A stretch of DNA of 64,000 bases, from the NCBI RefSeq assembly GCF_002925845.1, contig NZ_PDNI01000071.1, forward strand, positions 1 through 64,000. Reading direction: 5' to 3'. Both the position numbers and the translations under genes were made by a program. This document shows positions 1 to 8,619 of this stretch, in pieces (position 1 is the first letter of the stretch; every line of letters starts with the position of its first letter). The notes beneath the pieces are model-generated. The model saw nothing but the letters and a program-made list of their open reading frames with translations, was not told the origin of the DNA and ran no database searches. The DNA is from Roseovarius nitratireducens. GTDB taxonomy: Bacteria; Pseudomonadota; Alphaproteobacteria; Rhodobacterales; Rhodobacteraceae.

Positions 1-198
1 GAGGAAAAGGCGCACAACATCCACGTGGGCGGCGGCAAGACGAAGGAAGAATTCGTGCGCTTTCGCACCGAACGCGACGCGACATTGGACATGCCGCGGC
101 TGATCTTGCCGTCGTTGCAGGTCAACATGCGCGCGGGCGCGGTGCCCAAGGACCGCGACGGCAACCCGATGCTGAAAGTGCCGGTGAACCGGCTCTGA
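1..198 (+). CDS. MBL-fold metallo-hydrolase, C-terminal end (partial)
   Basis: This is the last 65 codons of a gene that begins before the window; the frame is open from base 1 to the TGA at 196-198. The tail contains HNIHVGGGKT, FVRFRTERDATLDMPRLILPS and a closing PVNRL, which resembles the C-terminus of Blh/ETHE1-type metallo-beta-lactamase-fold persulfide dioxygenases. The zinc-ligand region is outside the window, so the family call rests on this tail and on context: a DUF442-SQR fusion follows 36 bp downstream in the same orientation. Blh-type enzymes are known to oxidise persulfides to sulfite. The assignment is inferred and moderately sure. Confidence 0.65.
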   Translation, partial: EEKAHNIHVGGGKTKEEFVRFRTERDATLDMPRLILPSLQVNMRAGAVPKDRDGNPMLKVPVNRL

Positions 199-234
199 TT
201 TCAGGGCGCAGGACCCCAAACGGGAGGACACGCG

Positions 235-1911
235 ATGCAATTCAACAAGGTGACCGACGCGCTGTCGGTCAGCCCCCAGATCGGTGCCGAGGATATGGCG
301 GCGATCCGTGATGCGGGCTTTCGTGCCATCATCTGCAACCGCCCCGATGGCGAGGGGGCTGACCAGCCGAATTTCGAGGAGATCGAGGCGGCTGCGAAAA
401 AGGCGGGGCTGGAGGCGCGCTATCTGCCGGTGACGTCGGGCATGGTTCGGGACGCGGATGCCGAAAGCTTTGGACAGGCGCTGATGGAACTGCCCGGCCC
501 GGTGCTGGCCTATTGCCGCACCGGCACGCGCTCGGCCACGCTCTGGTCCCTGAGCCAGGCAAAGAGCCGCCCGGTGCCCGAGATCCTCGCCGCCACCAAG
601 GCGGCGGGCTATGACATGGCCGGAGTCGCGCGGCGGATCGTCAATGGTGGCAAGACGCCCACCGATACGGGAGATGCGTCCTTTGACGTGGTGATCGTGG
701 GCGGCGGCGCGGGCGGTATTGCCGTGGCGGCGAGCCTGAAAGCGCGCAAGTCGGGGCTGGAGATCGCCGTGATCGACCCGGCGGAAATCCATTACTATCA
801 GCCCGGCTGGACCATGGTGGGCGGCGGCATCTTCGAGCCCGCCGAGACCGCCAAGACCATGGGCAGCCTCATTCCGCGCGGCGTACACTGGATCAAATCC
901 GCCGTGGCTGCGTTCGAGCCGAAGGACAATGCCGTGATCCTCGACGGTTGCCGCGTGGTGAAATACGACCGCCTGGTGGTCTGCCCGGGGCTGAAGCTCG
1001 ATTGGGCCGCTGTCGAGGGGCTGGAGGAAACGCTGGGGCGCAATGGTGTCACCTCCAATTACCGCTACGACCTGGCCCCCTATACGTGGGAACTGGTGCA
1101 GGGGCTGAAGACGGGCCGCGCGCTCTTTACCCAGCCGCCGATGCCGATCAAATGCGCGGGCGCGCCGCAAAAGGCGCTGTATCTGTCGGCGGATCACTGG
1201 CATCGCACCGGTCGGCTCAAGGATATCGAGATCGGGTTCTGCAACGCGGGCGGGGTGCTCTTCGGGGTCAAGGATTACGTGCCCGCGCTGCAATCCTACA
1301 TGGACAAATACGGCGCGCGGCTCGATTTCTTCCACAATCTCGTGGCCGTGGACGGCCCGGCGAAAAAGGCCATCTTCGAGGTGAAGAAGCCCGATCACGA
1401 GCCCGAGCGCGTGATGATGGAGTTCGACATGATGCATGTCTGCCCGCCGCAATGCGCGCCGGATTTCATCCGGGTCTCACCGCTCGCCGATGCCGCAGGA
1501 TGGGTGGATGTGGATCAGGCGACACTACGCCACAAGACCTATAACAACATCTGGTCGTTGGGTGACGTGATGAACGCGCCCAATGCCAAGACGGCGGCCG
1601 CGGCGCGCAAGCAGGCCCCGGTGGTGGCTGAGAATATCGTGGCCGATATCATGGGGCGCGAACCGGTGGCGCAATATGACGGCTACGGTTCCTGCCCGCT
1701 TACAGTAGAGCGTGGCAAGGTCGTGCTGGCCGAGTTCGGCTATGGCGGGGTGATGAAGCCCAGCTTTCCCGGGTTTCTCATCGACGGCACCAAGCCGAGC
1801 CGTCTGGCCTGGCTGCTCAAGGAAAAGATGCTGCCGCCGATCTATTGGAAGGCGATGCTGCGCGGGCGCGAATGGATGGCCCGGCCCGAGAAGATCAGCG
1901 CCGGGGGCTAG
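235..1911 (+). CDS. DUF442 (rhodanese/phosphatase-like)-sulfide:quinone oxidoreductase fusion
   Basis: A 558-residue protein with two parts. Residues about 5-110 are a DUF442/Blh-N type domain with the active-site loop CRTGTRS (Cys94). Residues about 145-550 are a type II SQR-like flavoprotein that starts with the FAD-binding loop VVIVGGGAGG and carries PIKCAGAPQK (Cys307), HVCPPQC (Cys403, Cys407) and a C-terminal GD-x-NAPNAKTAAA motif. SQRs pass electrons from sulfide to quinone at the membrane surface and make persulfide. The residue after GD, usually the second redox Cys, is Val445 here. GGGAGG lies just upstream of the ATG. It is probably co-transcribed with the preceding hydrolase. Confidence 0.9.
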   Translation: MQFNKVTDALSVSPQIGAEDMAAIRDAGFRAIICNRPDGEGADQPNFEEIEAAAKKAGLEARYLPVTSGMVRDADAESFGQALMELPGPVLAYCRTGTRSATLWSLSQAKSRPVPEILAATKAAGYDMAGVARRIVNGGKTPTDTGDASFDVVIVGGGAGGIAVAASLKARKSGLEIAVIDPAEIHYYQPGWTMVGGGIFEPAETAKTMGSLIPRGVHWIKSAVAAFEPKDNAVILDGCRVVKYDRLVVCPGLKLDWAAVEGLEETLGRNGVTSNYRYDLAPYTWELVQGLKTGRALFTQPPMPIKCAGAPQKALYLSADHWHRTGRLKDIEIGFCNAGGVLFGVKDYVPALQSYMDKYGARLDFFHNLVAVDGPAKKAIFEVKKPDHEPERVMMEFDMMHVCPPQCAPDFIRVSPLADAAGWVDVDQATLRHKTYNNIWSLGDVMNAPNAKTAAAARKQAPVVAENIVADIMGREPVAQYDGYGSCPLTVERGKVVLAEFGYGGVMKPSFPGFLIDGTKPSRLAWLLKEKMLPPIYWKAMLRGREWMARPEKISAGG

Positions 1912-1939
1912 ACCCGGCCCTGTGCCCGCACCTTGACTA

Positions 1940-1976
1940 CCCCGGGTTCCGTACCCGGGGCCTTTCGCCTTTTTTC
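1940..1976 (+). terminator. Rho-independent terminator-like hairpin after the SQR gene
   Basis: CCCCGGGT (1940-1947) and ACCCGGGG (1953-1960) form a perfect 8-bp stem with a 5-nt loop. A pyrimidine tract with TTTTTT follows at 1970-1975. It lies 28 bp after the SQR stop codon and only a few bases before the SulP start, so it may reduce rather than end transcription into the transporter gene. Confidence 0.7.
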
Positions 1977-1984
1977 GTCCTGAA

Positions 1985-3724
1985 ATGGAAAGACCGCCTG
2001 TCATGCCCTCGCTCTCCCGCTATTTCCCCCCCTTGGACTGGGGGCGCAGCTATACCCGCGACACGCTGACCAGTGATCTGGTGGCGGCGGTGATCGTGAC
2101 GATCATGCTGATCCCGCAATCGCTGGCCTATGCGCTTCTGGCGGGACTGCCTGCGCAGGCGGGGATCTATGCCTCGATCGTGCCGATCGTGCTCTACGCG
2201 CTCTTTGGTACCTCCCGCGCGCTGGCCGTGGGACCGGTGGCGGTGGTGTCGCTGATGACGGCGGCGGCGATCGGGCAGGTGGCCGAAGCGGGCAGCATGG
2301 GCTATGCGGCGGCGGCGCTGACGCTGGCGCTTTTGTCGGGGGCGATGCTCTTGGGGATGGGACTGCTCCGGCTCGGCTTTGTCGCCAATTTCCTCAGCCA
2401 TCCGGTGATCGCGGGCTTCATCACGGCATCGGGGGTGCTCATCGCCACGAGCCAGCTCAAACATATCCTCGGCGTGCCTGCGGGCGGGCATACGCTGGTC
2501 GAGATGCTGGCATCGCTGGCGGCGCATCTGGGCGATGTGCATCTGGCCACGCTGGTGATCGGCGTGCTTGCGGCGGCGTTCCTGTTCTGGGTGCGCAAGG
2601 GTCTGAAACCCGTGCTAATGCGTGCGGGTCTTGCCCCGCGCGCCGCCGATATCCTGGCCAAGGCGGGGCCGGTGGTGGCGGTGGCGCTGAGCACGGCGGC
2701 GGTCTGGCTGATGGGCCTCGATGCGCGCGGCGTGGCCATCGTGGGGGCGGTGCCGCAGGGCCTGCCGCCGCTCACGATGCCCGATCTTTCGCCCGACTTG
2801 CTGGGCGCGCTTCTTGTGCCTGCCTTGCTCATTTCGGTCATCGGCTTTGTCGAATCGGTCTCGGTGGCGCAGACGCTGGCCGCGAAGAAACGCCAGCGCA
2901 TCGACCCCGATCAGGAGCTGATCGGGCTGGGCGCGGCCAATCTCGGCGCGGCCTTCACCGGTGGGTATCCGGTGACGGGCGGCTTTGCCCGTTCGGTGGT
3001 GAATTTCGACGCCGGTGCCGAGACACCGGCCGCCGGGGCCTTTACCGCCGTGGGACTGGCCATCGCGGCGCTGGCGCTGACGCCGCTCATCTTCTTTCTG
3101 CCCAAGGCGGTGCTGGCGGCGACGATTATCGTGGCGGTCCTCAGCCTTGTGGATTTCTCGATCCTGCGCAAATCCTGGGCCTATTCAAAGGCCGATTTCG
3201 CCGCCGTTCTGGCCACCATCCTGCTCACGCTCGGGCTGGGGGTGGAGGCGGGGGTGTCTACGGGCGTGATCCTGTCGCTGGCGCTGCATCTCTACAAGAC
3301 CTCGCGCCCGCATGTGGCCGAGGTGGGGCTGGTCCCCGGCACGCAGCATTTCCGCAACATTCTGCGCCACGAGGTCGAGACCGATCCGACGCTGCTGACC
3401 CTGCGGGTGGATCAGAGCCTCTATTTCGCCAATGCGCGGTTTCTGGAGGATCTGATCCAGGACCGGATCGCCGAGGATTGCGCGTTGCGCCATGTGGTGC
3501 TGATGTGCTCTGCGGTGAACGAGATCGACTTTTCCGCGCTGGAAAGCCTGGAGGCGATCAACGAACGGCTCAAGGCGGCCGGCATCATCCTGCACCTGAG
3601 CGAGGTCAAGGGGCCGGTGATGGACCGCCTCCAGCGCAGTCATTTTCTGGACGAGATGAGCGGAGAGGTGTTCCTGTCGCAATATGACGCCTGGACCACT
3701 TTGGTTCCGACCGGGAAAGGCTGA
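1985..3724 (+). CDS. SulP-family inorganic anion transporter with STAS domain
   Basis: A 579-residue integral membrane protein. The N-terminal part carries the SulP signature region (VTIMLIPQSLAYALLAGLP, residues about 39-57) followed by roughly ten to twelve hydrophobic segments to about residue 425. The last ~130 residues form a cytoplasmic STAS domain (LRVDQSLYFANARFLED, VLMCSAVNEIDFSALESL). SulP proteins move sulfate, bicarbonate or related anions, usually with H+ or Na+. Position next to the SQR genes suggests sulfate or another sulfur oxyanion, but this is inference. The ATG at 1985 has no good ribosome site; ATG 2003 (MPSLSRYFPP) is an equally likely start. Confidence 0.9.
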   Translation: MERPPVMPSLSRYFPPLDWGRSYTRDTLTSDLVAAVIVTIMLIPQSLAYALLAGLPAQAGIYASIVPIVLYALFGTSRALAVGPVAVVSLMTAAAIGQVAEAGSMGYAAAALTLALLSGAMLLGMGLLRLGFVANFLSHPVIAGFITASGVLIATSQLKHILGVPAGGHTLVEMLASLAAHLGDVHLATLVIGVLAAAFLFWVRKGLKPVLMRAGLAPRAADILAKAGPVVAVALSTAAVWLMGLDARGVAIVGAVPQGLPPLTMPDLSPDLLGALLVPALLISVIGFVESVSVAQTLAAKKRQRIDPDQELIGLGAANLGAAFTGGYPVTGGFARSVVNFDAGAETPAAGAFTAVGLAIAALALTPLIFFLPKAVLAATIIVAVLSLVDFSILRKSWAYSKADFAAVLATILLTLGLGVEAGVSTGVILSLALHLYKTSRPHVAEVGLVPGTQHFRNILRHEVETDPTLLTLRVDQSLYFANARFLEDLIQDRIAEDCALRHVVLMCSAVNEIDFSALESLEAINERLKAAGIILHLSEVKGPVMDRLQRSHFLDEMSGEVFLSQYDAWTTLVPTGKG

Positions 3725-3880
3725 ACCGGACGGTCACCAGGGATGTTTCCGATCTGCCGCCAGAGCTGGGCTTGGACTCGGACACGACACTGCCCGCCGG
3801 TCGGGATAAGAGGCGATTGTTCCGAAAGAGCTATCTGCTTGTCCGGTTGTCGCGTTGCCCTCAACCTGGTTCTGCCTCAA

Positions 3881-3991
3881 TCTATGTGGGAGGGGCAGCA
3901 TTCGGGCTCTGAGCAATTCTGGCCCGGCTTTTCCGTACACTGGGCGCTTGAGGGTCTTCAAGCGGTTGATCTGGCCTTGCGGTAGTTTCAA
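3881..3991 (-). pseudogene. ISL3-family transposase remnant (C-terminal piece)
   Basis: Minus-strand translation of this short stretch gives QGQINRLKTLKRPVYGKAG followed by PELLRARMLPLPH. This matches the highly characteristic end of ISL3-type (IS204/IS1001/IS1096/IS1165) transposases, where a WSNGQ-EGQINRLKTLKRQMYGRAG pattern is usual. The preceding catalytic domain is absent, and the frame upstream does not continue the family sequence. It is a decayed fragment with no expected activity. Confidence 0.75.
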
Positions 3992-4108
3992 GGGTGCTGT
4001 CAGACGAACTCGAACTTGTCTCCACTGGCAGCGTGTCGCCCAAAACCTGAATCGCGGGGATTCCCACGCGTATGATTTTGTGGGTCATCCTGTTTTGGAG
4101 GATGGATC

Positions 4109-4228
4109 ATGTCAGCACCTTTGCCAGACGTGCTTCGGGCGCGGTTTCAGCGATACATTGAAGAAGGGTTAAGCGGTCGCGCGGCGACGATATGGCTGAC
4201 AACGCGGTCCGCGATCGCCGAGCATTGA
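4109..4228 (+). pseudogene. IS630-family transposase remnant (N-terminal piece)
   Basis: The 39-codon frame starts MSAPLPDVLRARFQRYIEEG and continues LSGRAA, which is typical of the helix-turn-helix start of IS630-type transposases common in Rhodobacterales. It then loses similarity and stops at TGA 4226-4228. The DDE catalytic domain is missing. I see no clear terminal inverted repeats. It is an inactive relic. Confidence 0.65.
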
Positions 4229-4468
4229 AAAAGGATTGGCCGATGGGCGGCCTGAATGTCTGCCCGATGGCCCAACCTGTTTGACGAAAAATTGTGTGCC
4301 GGTCCGCTGACGATGCCCTATCAAGGCGTTTTTGACGGCGGGAACCTGGGCTATCTTGTTACGTAGCTGACACCTTTCAACTGTCATGAAGAATGCGCGT
4401 CTGCACTTCTTCTGCCGGAACTGCTAGCGCCTCTCTGCCATCAGTCTGCGCCCACTAGCTGCGAGTGA

Positions 4469-5266
4469 TCAGCCCAGTTCCGACAAAGAGGCCATGAACT
4501 TGGAGAACAATTCACCCTGTGAGCTCACGCGTAGCTTGGCGTAAATGTTGCGCCGGTGAATGCGCACCGTGCCGGAGGTGATGCCAAGTGCACGGCCGGT
4601 GGCATCGGCGGAGTGGCCCTTGAGGATGTATTCGACCACCTCGGCCTCACGCGGTGTAAGCAGGTTCCGTCCGAAACTTTGAAATGCGTCTTCTATCAAC
4701 CGGGGCAGACGTTGCCCGTTGCTCGCCGGTTGGGACAAGAACTGACCGATCAGGCCGCACCAATGCTTTCGCGCGGTGGCGGCGACGAATGGTAGCAGGC
4801 TCTCGAGATCGCGGAACTCGCGTGCCGAGAAGGCCTTGTGCTCGCGCATCGCGGATATGACCACGCTGACGTCGTCGCCAACGTCGATGACATAGCCTAT
4901 TTCTTCGGCAAGGCCGGTCTGAACATAGTAATTACGGAAATATTCGCCCTGGTAGAAACGATCGGGTGCCAGGTCGCGCAAGCGCGCCAATCTGGTTTCA
5001 GTTGGACTTTGGGAGTGCAGGTAGAACGGGTCGAGGAGATACGGCCCTTCCTGGTAATCGTCGACCATCACCTTGCGCTTGGTGGCAGGAAAGTCATCAA
5101 AAAGATCAAGAGGTTTGTGGTCGCGGTGATAGGCGAAGATCACCGTGAACTCGAACGGCACGACGGCGCGCAGCGCATCGGTAAGCGCTGTAGGCAGACC
5201 GGGTGTGCCCAAGGTTTCAACGGCACACGCACAAGACCGGGTCCAGTCCGAAAGCTGAGATTTCAT
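4469..5266 (-). CDS. LuxR-family transcriptional regulator
   Basis: A 265-residue protein with a C-terminal LuxR helix-turn-helix at about residues 200-260 (LTPREAEVVEYILKGHS, then TSGTVRIHRRNIYAKLRV). The N-terminal ~190 residues are not an obvious acyl-homoserine-lactone domain or receiver domain. They include a segment with many aromatic residues (DPFYLHSQ, FYQGEYFRNYYVQTGLAEEIGYVIDVG) that could be a ligand-sensing fold. The gene is divergent from the ABC transporter operon, with about 100 bp between the starts, so it probably controls that operon. The inducer is unknown. Its codon use and GC are lower than in flanking core genes, in keeping with an acquired block. Confidence 0.85.
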   Translation of the reverse strand: MKSQLSDWTRSCACAVETLGTPGLPTALTDALRAVVPFEFTVIFAYHRDHKPLDLFDDFPATKRKVMVDDYQEGPYLLDPFYLHSQSPTETRLARLRDLAPDRFYQGEYFRNYYVQTGLAEEIGYVIDVGDDVSVVISAMREHKAFSAREFRDLESLLPFVAATARKHWCGLIGQFLSQPASNGQRLPRLIEDAFQSFGRNLLTPREAEVVEYILKGHSADATGRALGITSGTVRIHRRNIYAKLRVSSQGELFSKFMASLSELG

Positions 5267-5370
5267 GGTCGTCTATGCTCTTTGTGGTATATACAGTTAG
5301 ATCATCTTTTCGTAGCATTTTCGTCAAGCAGGGCATACCCCTTCTTGGGTCTATAATGACAGGATGTGAT
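5267..5370 (+). promoter_or_regulatory. Divergent promoter region between luxR-type gene and ABC importer operon
   Basis: The AT-rich intergenic region contains an exact TATAAT at 5352-5357 oriented toward the transporter operon. No clear -35 element is seen at 16-18 bp, as expected for an activator-dependent promoter. If transcription starts near 5364, the ATG at 5371 would be almost leaderless and the in-frame ATG at 5404 (preceded by GGGAAGAG) would be preferred. The operator of the divergent regulator is expected here, but I cannot point to a convincing palindrome. Confidence 0.45.
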
Positions 5371-6537
5371 ATGCTGGACGCATATGCGGAAACGGGAAGA
5401 GACATGCGAGCATCCGCGGAGACAACAGAAAACCAGGATGCGCGTGAGGATCACGTCGCAGAATTTATTAATGTCTCCAAACGATTCGGGGCCGTCCTCG
5501 CGGCAGATCAATTGAACCTCGGAATCCGGCGGGGCGAATTTCTATCTTTCCTCGGTCCTTCGGGCTGCGGAAAGACGACGGCGTTGCGGATGCTTGCCGG
5601 GTTCGAGGAGCCGAGTGAAGGCTGTGTTAGGATCAATGGCTCTGACATGAGTGCGGTGCCGTCCTATCGGCGCCCAGTCAACATGGTGTTTCAGCATTAT
5701 GCGCTCTTTCCGCATATGAGCGTGGCGCAGAACGTGAGCTATGGCCTGCGTCAGCGCCGCCCGCGAATGGCAAAGGCCGAGATCGCGACGCGGGTTGCGA
5801 AGGCGCTCGAGACTGTCCGGCTCGAGGATTTCGGCGGGCGCCGCGTCTGGGAATTGTCAGGTGGTCAGCAGCAGCGTGTGGCGCTTGCCCGGGCAATCAT
5901 CAACGAGCCGACAGTCCTGCTTCTGGATGAACCAATGGCGGCGCTCGATGCAAAGCTGCGCGCCGATATGCAGCGCGAGCTGCTCGATCTTCAGCGGAGC
6001 CTTGGGATCACCTTCGTGCTTGTCACCCATGATCAGGAAGAGGCTCTGTCCATGTCAGACCGTATCTGCATCATGGGCGGCGGGCGGATCGCGCAGGTGG
6101 GCACCCCACAGGATCTCTATGATCGACCATGCAACCGCTATGTTGCGGATTTCGTGGGTAAGGCCAACATCCTGTCAGGTGAAATCGTCGAGAGGGCAGA
6201 TGGGTGCGCGCGGGTCGTTTTGCCCTCGGGCGCGGAGGTTCTGGTGTCGGAGGAGGGGCCGGACACGCGCAGAAAGATCGAGATCGTCGTGCGGCCCGAG
6301 GCTCTTGGTATTGGCGTGGCGGCGAGTCCCGGAGATGCCGCACTCAAGGCGCGAATCACCCATCGCACCTTTCTCGGCGATCATACCGAATACCTGCTGG
6401 AGGCCGAGGGAATCGGTCCTGTGCAGGTGAATCTGCCACGACAGGCCGAAAGAGCGTCGGGCAGGCACGAGGTGGGCGATGAGGTCCATATCCTGTGGGC
6501 GGCGGAGGCAGGGCGTGTCCTGGCCGCTGAAAACTGA
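5371..6537 (+). CDS. ABC transporter ATP-binding protein, polyamine-type (PotA-like)
   Basis: An ATPase of about 388 residues. Walker A is GPSGCGKTT, the Q-loop follows at [11 protein letters not shown], the ABC signature is [14 protein letters not shown] and Walker B is [13 protein letters not shown]-terminal TOBE-type regulatory domain follows from about residue 290. These are hallmarks of the spermidine/putrescine-type (CUT/POPT) importers. It is the first gene of a four-gene transporter set followed by a solute-binding protein and two permeases. The longer open frame back to 5203 overlaps the divergent regulator and is rejected. ATG 5371 has AGGA at 5361-5364; ATG 5404 is the alternative start. 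Confidence 0.92.
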   Translation: MLDAYAETGRDMRASAETTENQDAREDHVAEFINVSKRFGAVLAADQLNLGIRRGEFLSFLGPSGCGKTTALRMLAGFEEPSEGCVRINGSDMSAVPSYRRPVNMVFQHYALFPHMSVAQNVSYGLRQRRPRMAKAEIATRVAKALETVRLEDFGGRRVWELSGGQQQRVALARAIINEPTVLLLDEPMAALDAKLRADMQRELLDLQRSLGITFVLVTHDQEEALSMSDRICIMGGGRIAQVGTPQDLYDRPCNRYVADFVGKANILSGEIVERADGCARVVLPSGAEVLVSEEGPDTRRKIEIVVRPEALGIGVAASPGDAALKARITHRTFLGDHTEYLLEAEGIGPVQVNLPRQAERASGRHEVGDEVHILWAAEAGRVLAAEN

Positions 6538-6571
6538 CCGAGCCTGAACCTGAACAATCCAGCAAGGGAGA

Positions 6572-7732
6572 ATGATCATGACAAAAGATAATGCGCCGAT
6601 CACTCGGCAGAAATTCATGGAAGAACTTCGCCGTTACGAGAAGGGCTCGATCACGCGTCGGCACTTCCTGGGGGTGACGGGCCTGGGTGCCGCGATGGCC
6701 GTGATGGGCGGAGCCATGCCCGGACTGTTACCCGGTCGCGCGCGGGCGCAAGACTTGGGCAACCGCGTGGTTCTGGCCACTTGGCCCAATTATCACGATG
6801 CGTCGAATTTCGACCGATTCACCGATGCCACGGGCGTCTATACCCAAGTCAATGTCTTCGGCTCGAACGAGGAAATGCTGGCCAAGCTGCAAGCGGGCGG
6901 GTCGGGCTGGGATGTCTTCGTGCCGACCAATTACGCGATCTCTACCTATGTCGAGGCAGACCTGATTGAGCCACTCGACCTGTCGAAGCTGCCGAATTAC
7001 GATCCTGCGGCGTTCGATCAGCGTTTTGCGGATGCGGGCACGATCGACGGCACCGTCTATGCCGTGCCCAAGAACTGGGGCACTACAGGTATCGCCTACA
7101 ACTCCGACAAGACCGGCGGTGTCGTGGATAGCTGGAAGACCTTCTTCGACGGCGCGCGCGATCAGTTCGACGGGCGGGTGATGGTTCATGACTATCAGCT
7201 GACCACCATCGGCAATGCGCTGGTCTATTTCGGCCACAGCTTCAACTCGGTCGATGAGGCGGAACTGGCCGATGCCGAAAAGCTTCTGATCGACGTGAAG
7301 CCCCATCTCTTTGCGATCTCTTCGGATTACCAGCCGTCGATGCGCAATGGCGATGCCTGGCTCACGATGTGCTGGACCGGCGACGGCAAGCAGATGAACA
7401 GCGATATGCCCGAGATCGGCTTTGCCCTCGGCAAGGAGGGCGGCGAGATCTGGTCGGATTACTATGCCATCCCCAAGGACGCTCCGCATCGCGAGGCGGC
7501 CTATGCGCTGATCGACTATCTGCTCAATCCGGAGGTGAACGCGCGAGAGGCGCTCGCACATGGCTATCCGGTGGCCGATGCGCGGACCAATGCGCTCCTG
7601 CCCGAGGACCTGCTCAATGATCCGATCCTCTATCCCGCGGCCGAACGGCTGAGTGCGCTGGAATTTGGTGCGGCCGTGACCCTGACCGATCCGAACCGGG
7701 CTGAGCTCATGGCGCGGTTCAAGTCGGCCTGA
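6572..7732 (+). CDS. Periplasmic solute-binding protein, PotD/polyamine type
   Basis: A 386-residue extracellular solute-binding protein. The N-terminus carries a Tat-type signal: SITRRHFLGVTG with the twin Arg, then a hydrophobic stretch and a likely cleavage near ARAQD (about residue 60). The mature part starts NRVVLATWPNYHD and contains YAVPKNWGTTGIAYN, features of the PotD/PotF-like fold that binds polyamines or other small amines. GGGAGAATG precedes the ATG by a few bases. It sits between the ATPase and the permeases. The real ligand cannot be read from sequence; a polyamine or related amine is inferred from family. Confidence 0.9.
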   Translation: MIMTKDNAPITRQKFMEELRRYEKGSITRRHFLGVTGLGAAMAVMGGAMPGLLPGRARAQDLGNRVVLATWPNYHDASNFDRFTDATGVYTQVNVFGSNEEMLAKLQAGGSGWDVFVPTNYAISTYVEADLIEPLDLSKLPNYDPAAFDQRFADAGTIDGTVYAVPKNWGTTGIAYNSDKTGGVVDSWKTFFDGARDQFDGRVMVHDYQLTTIGNALVYFGHSFNSVDEAELADAEKLLIDVKPHLFAISSDYQPSMRNGDAWLTMCWTGDGKQMNSDMPEIGFALGKEGGEIWSDYYAIPKDAPHREAAYALIDYLLNPEVNAREALAHGYPVADARTNALLPEDLLNDPILYPAAERLSALEFGAAVTLTDPNRAELMARFKSA

Positions 7733-7754
7733 GGCGCGGAAACGGAGACGGACG

Positions 7755-8612
7755 ATGGCCATGGCACAAACACGGGCGCGCACGCTGCTCCTGACGCCCG
7801 CAGGCTTGTGGTATGCGGCGTTGCTACTGTTCCCTCTGGCCGTCGTCCTGATCTTTTCCTTCGGCGAGCGCAACCCGATCGGGGGCTATGCGCCCGGCTT
7901 CACGTTGGAGCAATATGCCAACCTTCCAGCGCGCTTTGCTGCCTTTCGCAACACGCTGACGCTCGCACCTCTCGGCACCATCGCGGCGCTGCTCATCGCC
8001 TATCCGCTGGCGTATTACCTGGCGCTCAGGGTTTCGGTGCGTTGGAAGACGATGCTGTTGATCCTGGTGATCGTGCCGTTCTGGACGTCGATCCTGATCC
8101 GCTCCTATGCGTGGATCTACCTGCTTGGCGGCAATGGGATTCCGGCCTTTCTGGAGGCGATCGGCCTCGGGGACATACAACTGATCAACACGCCCTTCGC
8201 GGTGCTCGTGGGTATTGTCTACGGTTATTTGCCACTGATGGTCTTTCCGATCTACGTGGCGCTGGAAAAGCTCGACAAGAGCCTGCTGGAAGCCGCCTCT
8301 GATCTTGGGACACCACCCTGGCGCAGCTTTCTGCAGATCACCCTGCCGCTTTCCATGCCGGGTGTTCTCACCGGCTCCATGCTGGTCTTCATCCTGTTGA
8401 CCGGAGAATTCCTGATCCCGGCGATCCTCGGAGGCGGCAAGGTGTTCTTTGTCGGCAACGCGCTGGTCGATCTGTTCCTGCAATCGCGCAACTGGGCTTT
8501 CGGCTCTGCCGTGGCAGTGGCGCTGATCGTTATCATGCTGATCGTCGTGGCGCTCTACACACGGGTGGTGAAACGGTTCGGAGCCACCCGCGACGATGTC
8601 GGGCTGATGTGA
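7755..8612 (+). CDS. ABC transporter permease, PotB-like
   Basis: A 285-residue inner-membrane permease with six hydrophobic segments, starting at LLLTPAGLWYAALLLFPLAV. The coupling loop that contacts the ATPase is the EAASDLGTPPWRSFLQITLPL motif around residues 178-198 (EAA-x3-G). It forms the translocation pore with the following gene. Start ATG 7755 is preceded by GGAGACGG; the gene lies 22 bp after the binding-protein gene and 7 bp before the next permease, as in one operon. Confidence 0.92.
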   Translation: MAMAQTRARTLLLTPAGLWYAALLLFPLAVVLIFSFGERNPIGGYAPGFTLEQYANLPARFAAFRNTLTLAPLGTIAALLIAYPLAYYLALRVSVRWKTMLLILVIVPFWTSILIRSYAWIYLLGGNGIPAFLEAIGLGDIQLINTPFAVLVGIVYGYLPLMVFPIYVALEKLDKSLLEAASDLGTPPWRSFLQITLPLSMPGVLTGSMLVFILLTGEFLIPAILGGGKVFFVGNALVDLFLQSRNWAFGSAVAVALIVIMLIVVALYTRVVKRFGATRDDVGLM

Positions 8613-8619
8613 GGGTGCC

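Larger units (their letters stand above)
3725..4468. other. Gene-poor stretch with decayed transposase pieces
   Basis: No intact gene is visible between the SulP stop and the LuxR-type gene. The 744 bp are lower in GC than their surroundings. They contain an ISL3-type C-terminal fragment on the minus strand (3881-3991) and an IS630-type N-terminal fragment on the plus strand (4109-4228), listed separately. The remaining short reading frames resemble nothing I recognise. The stretch reads as an insertion scar at the left edge of the LuxR/ABC-transporter block. Confidence 0.6.
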
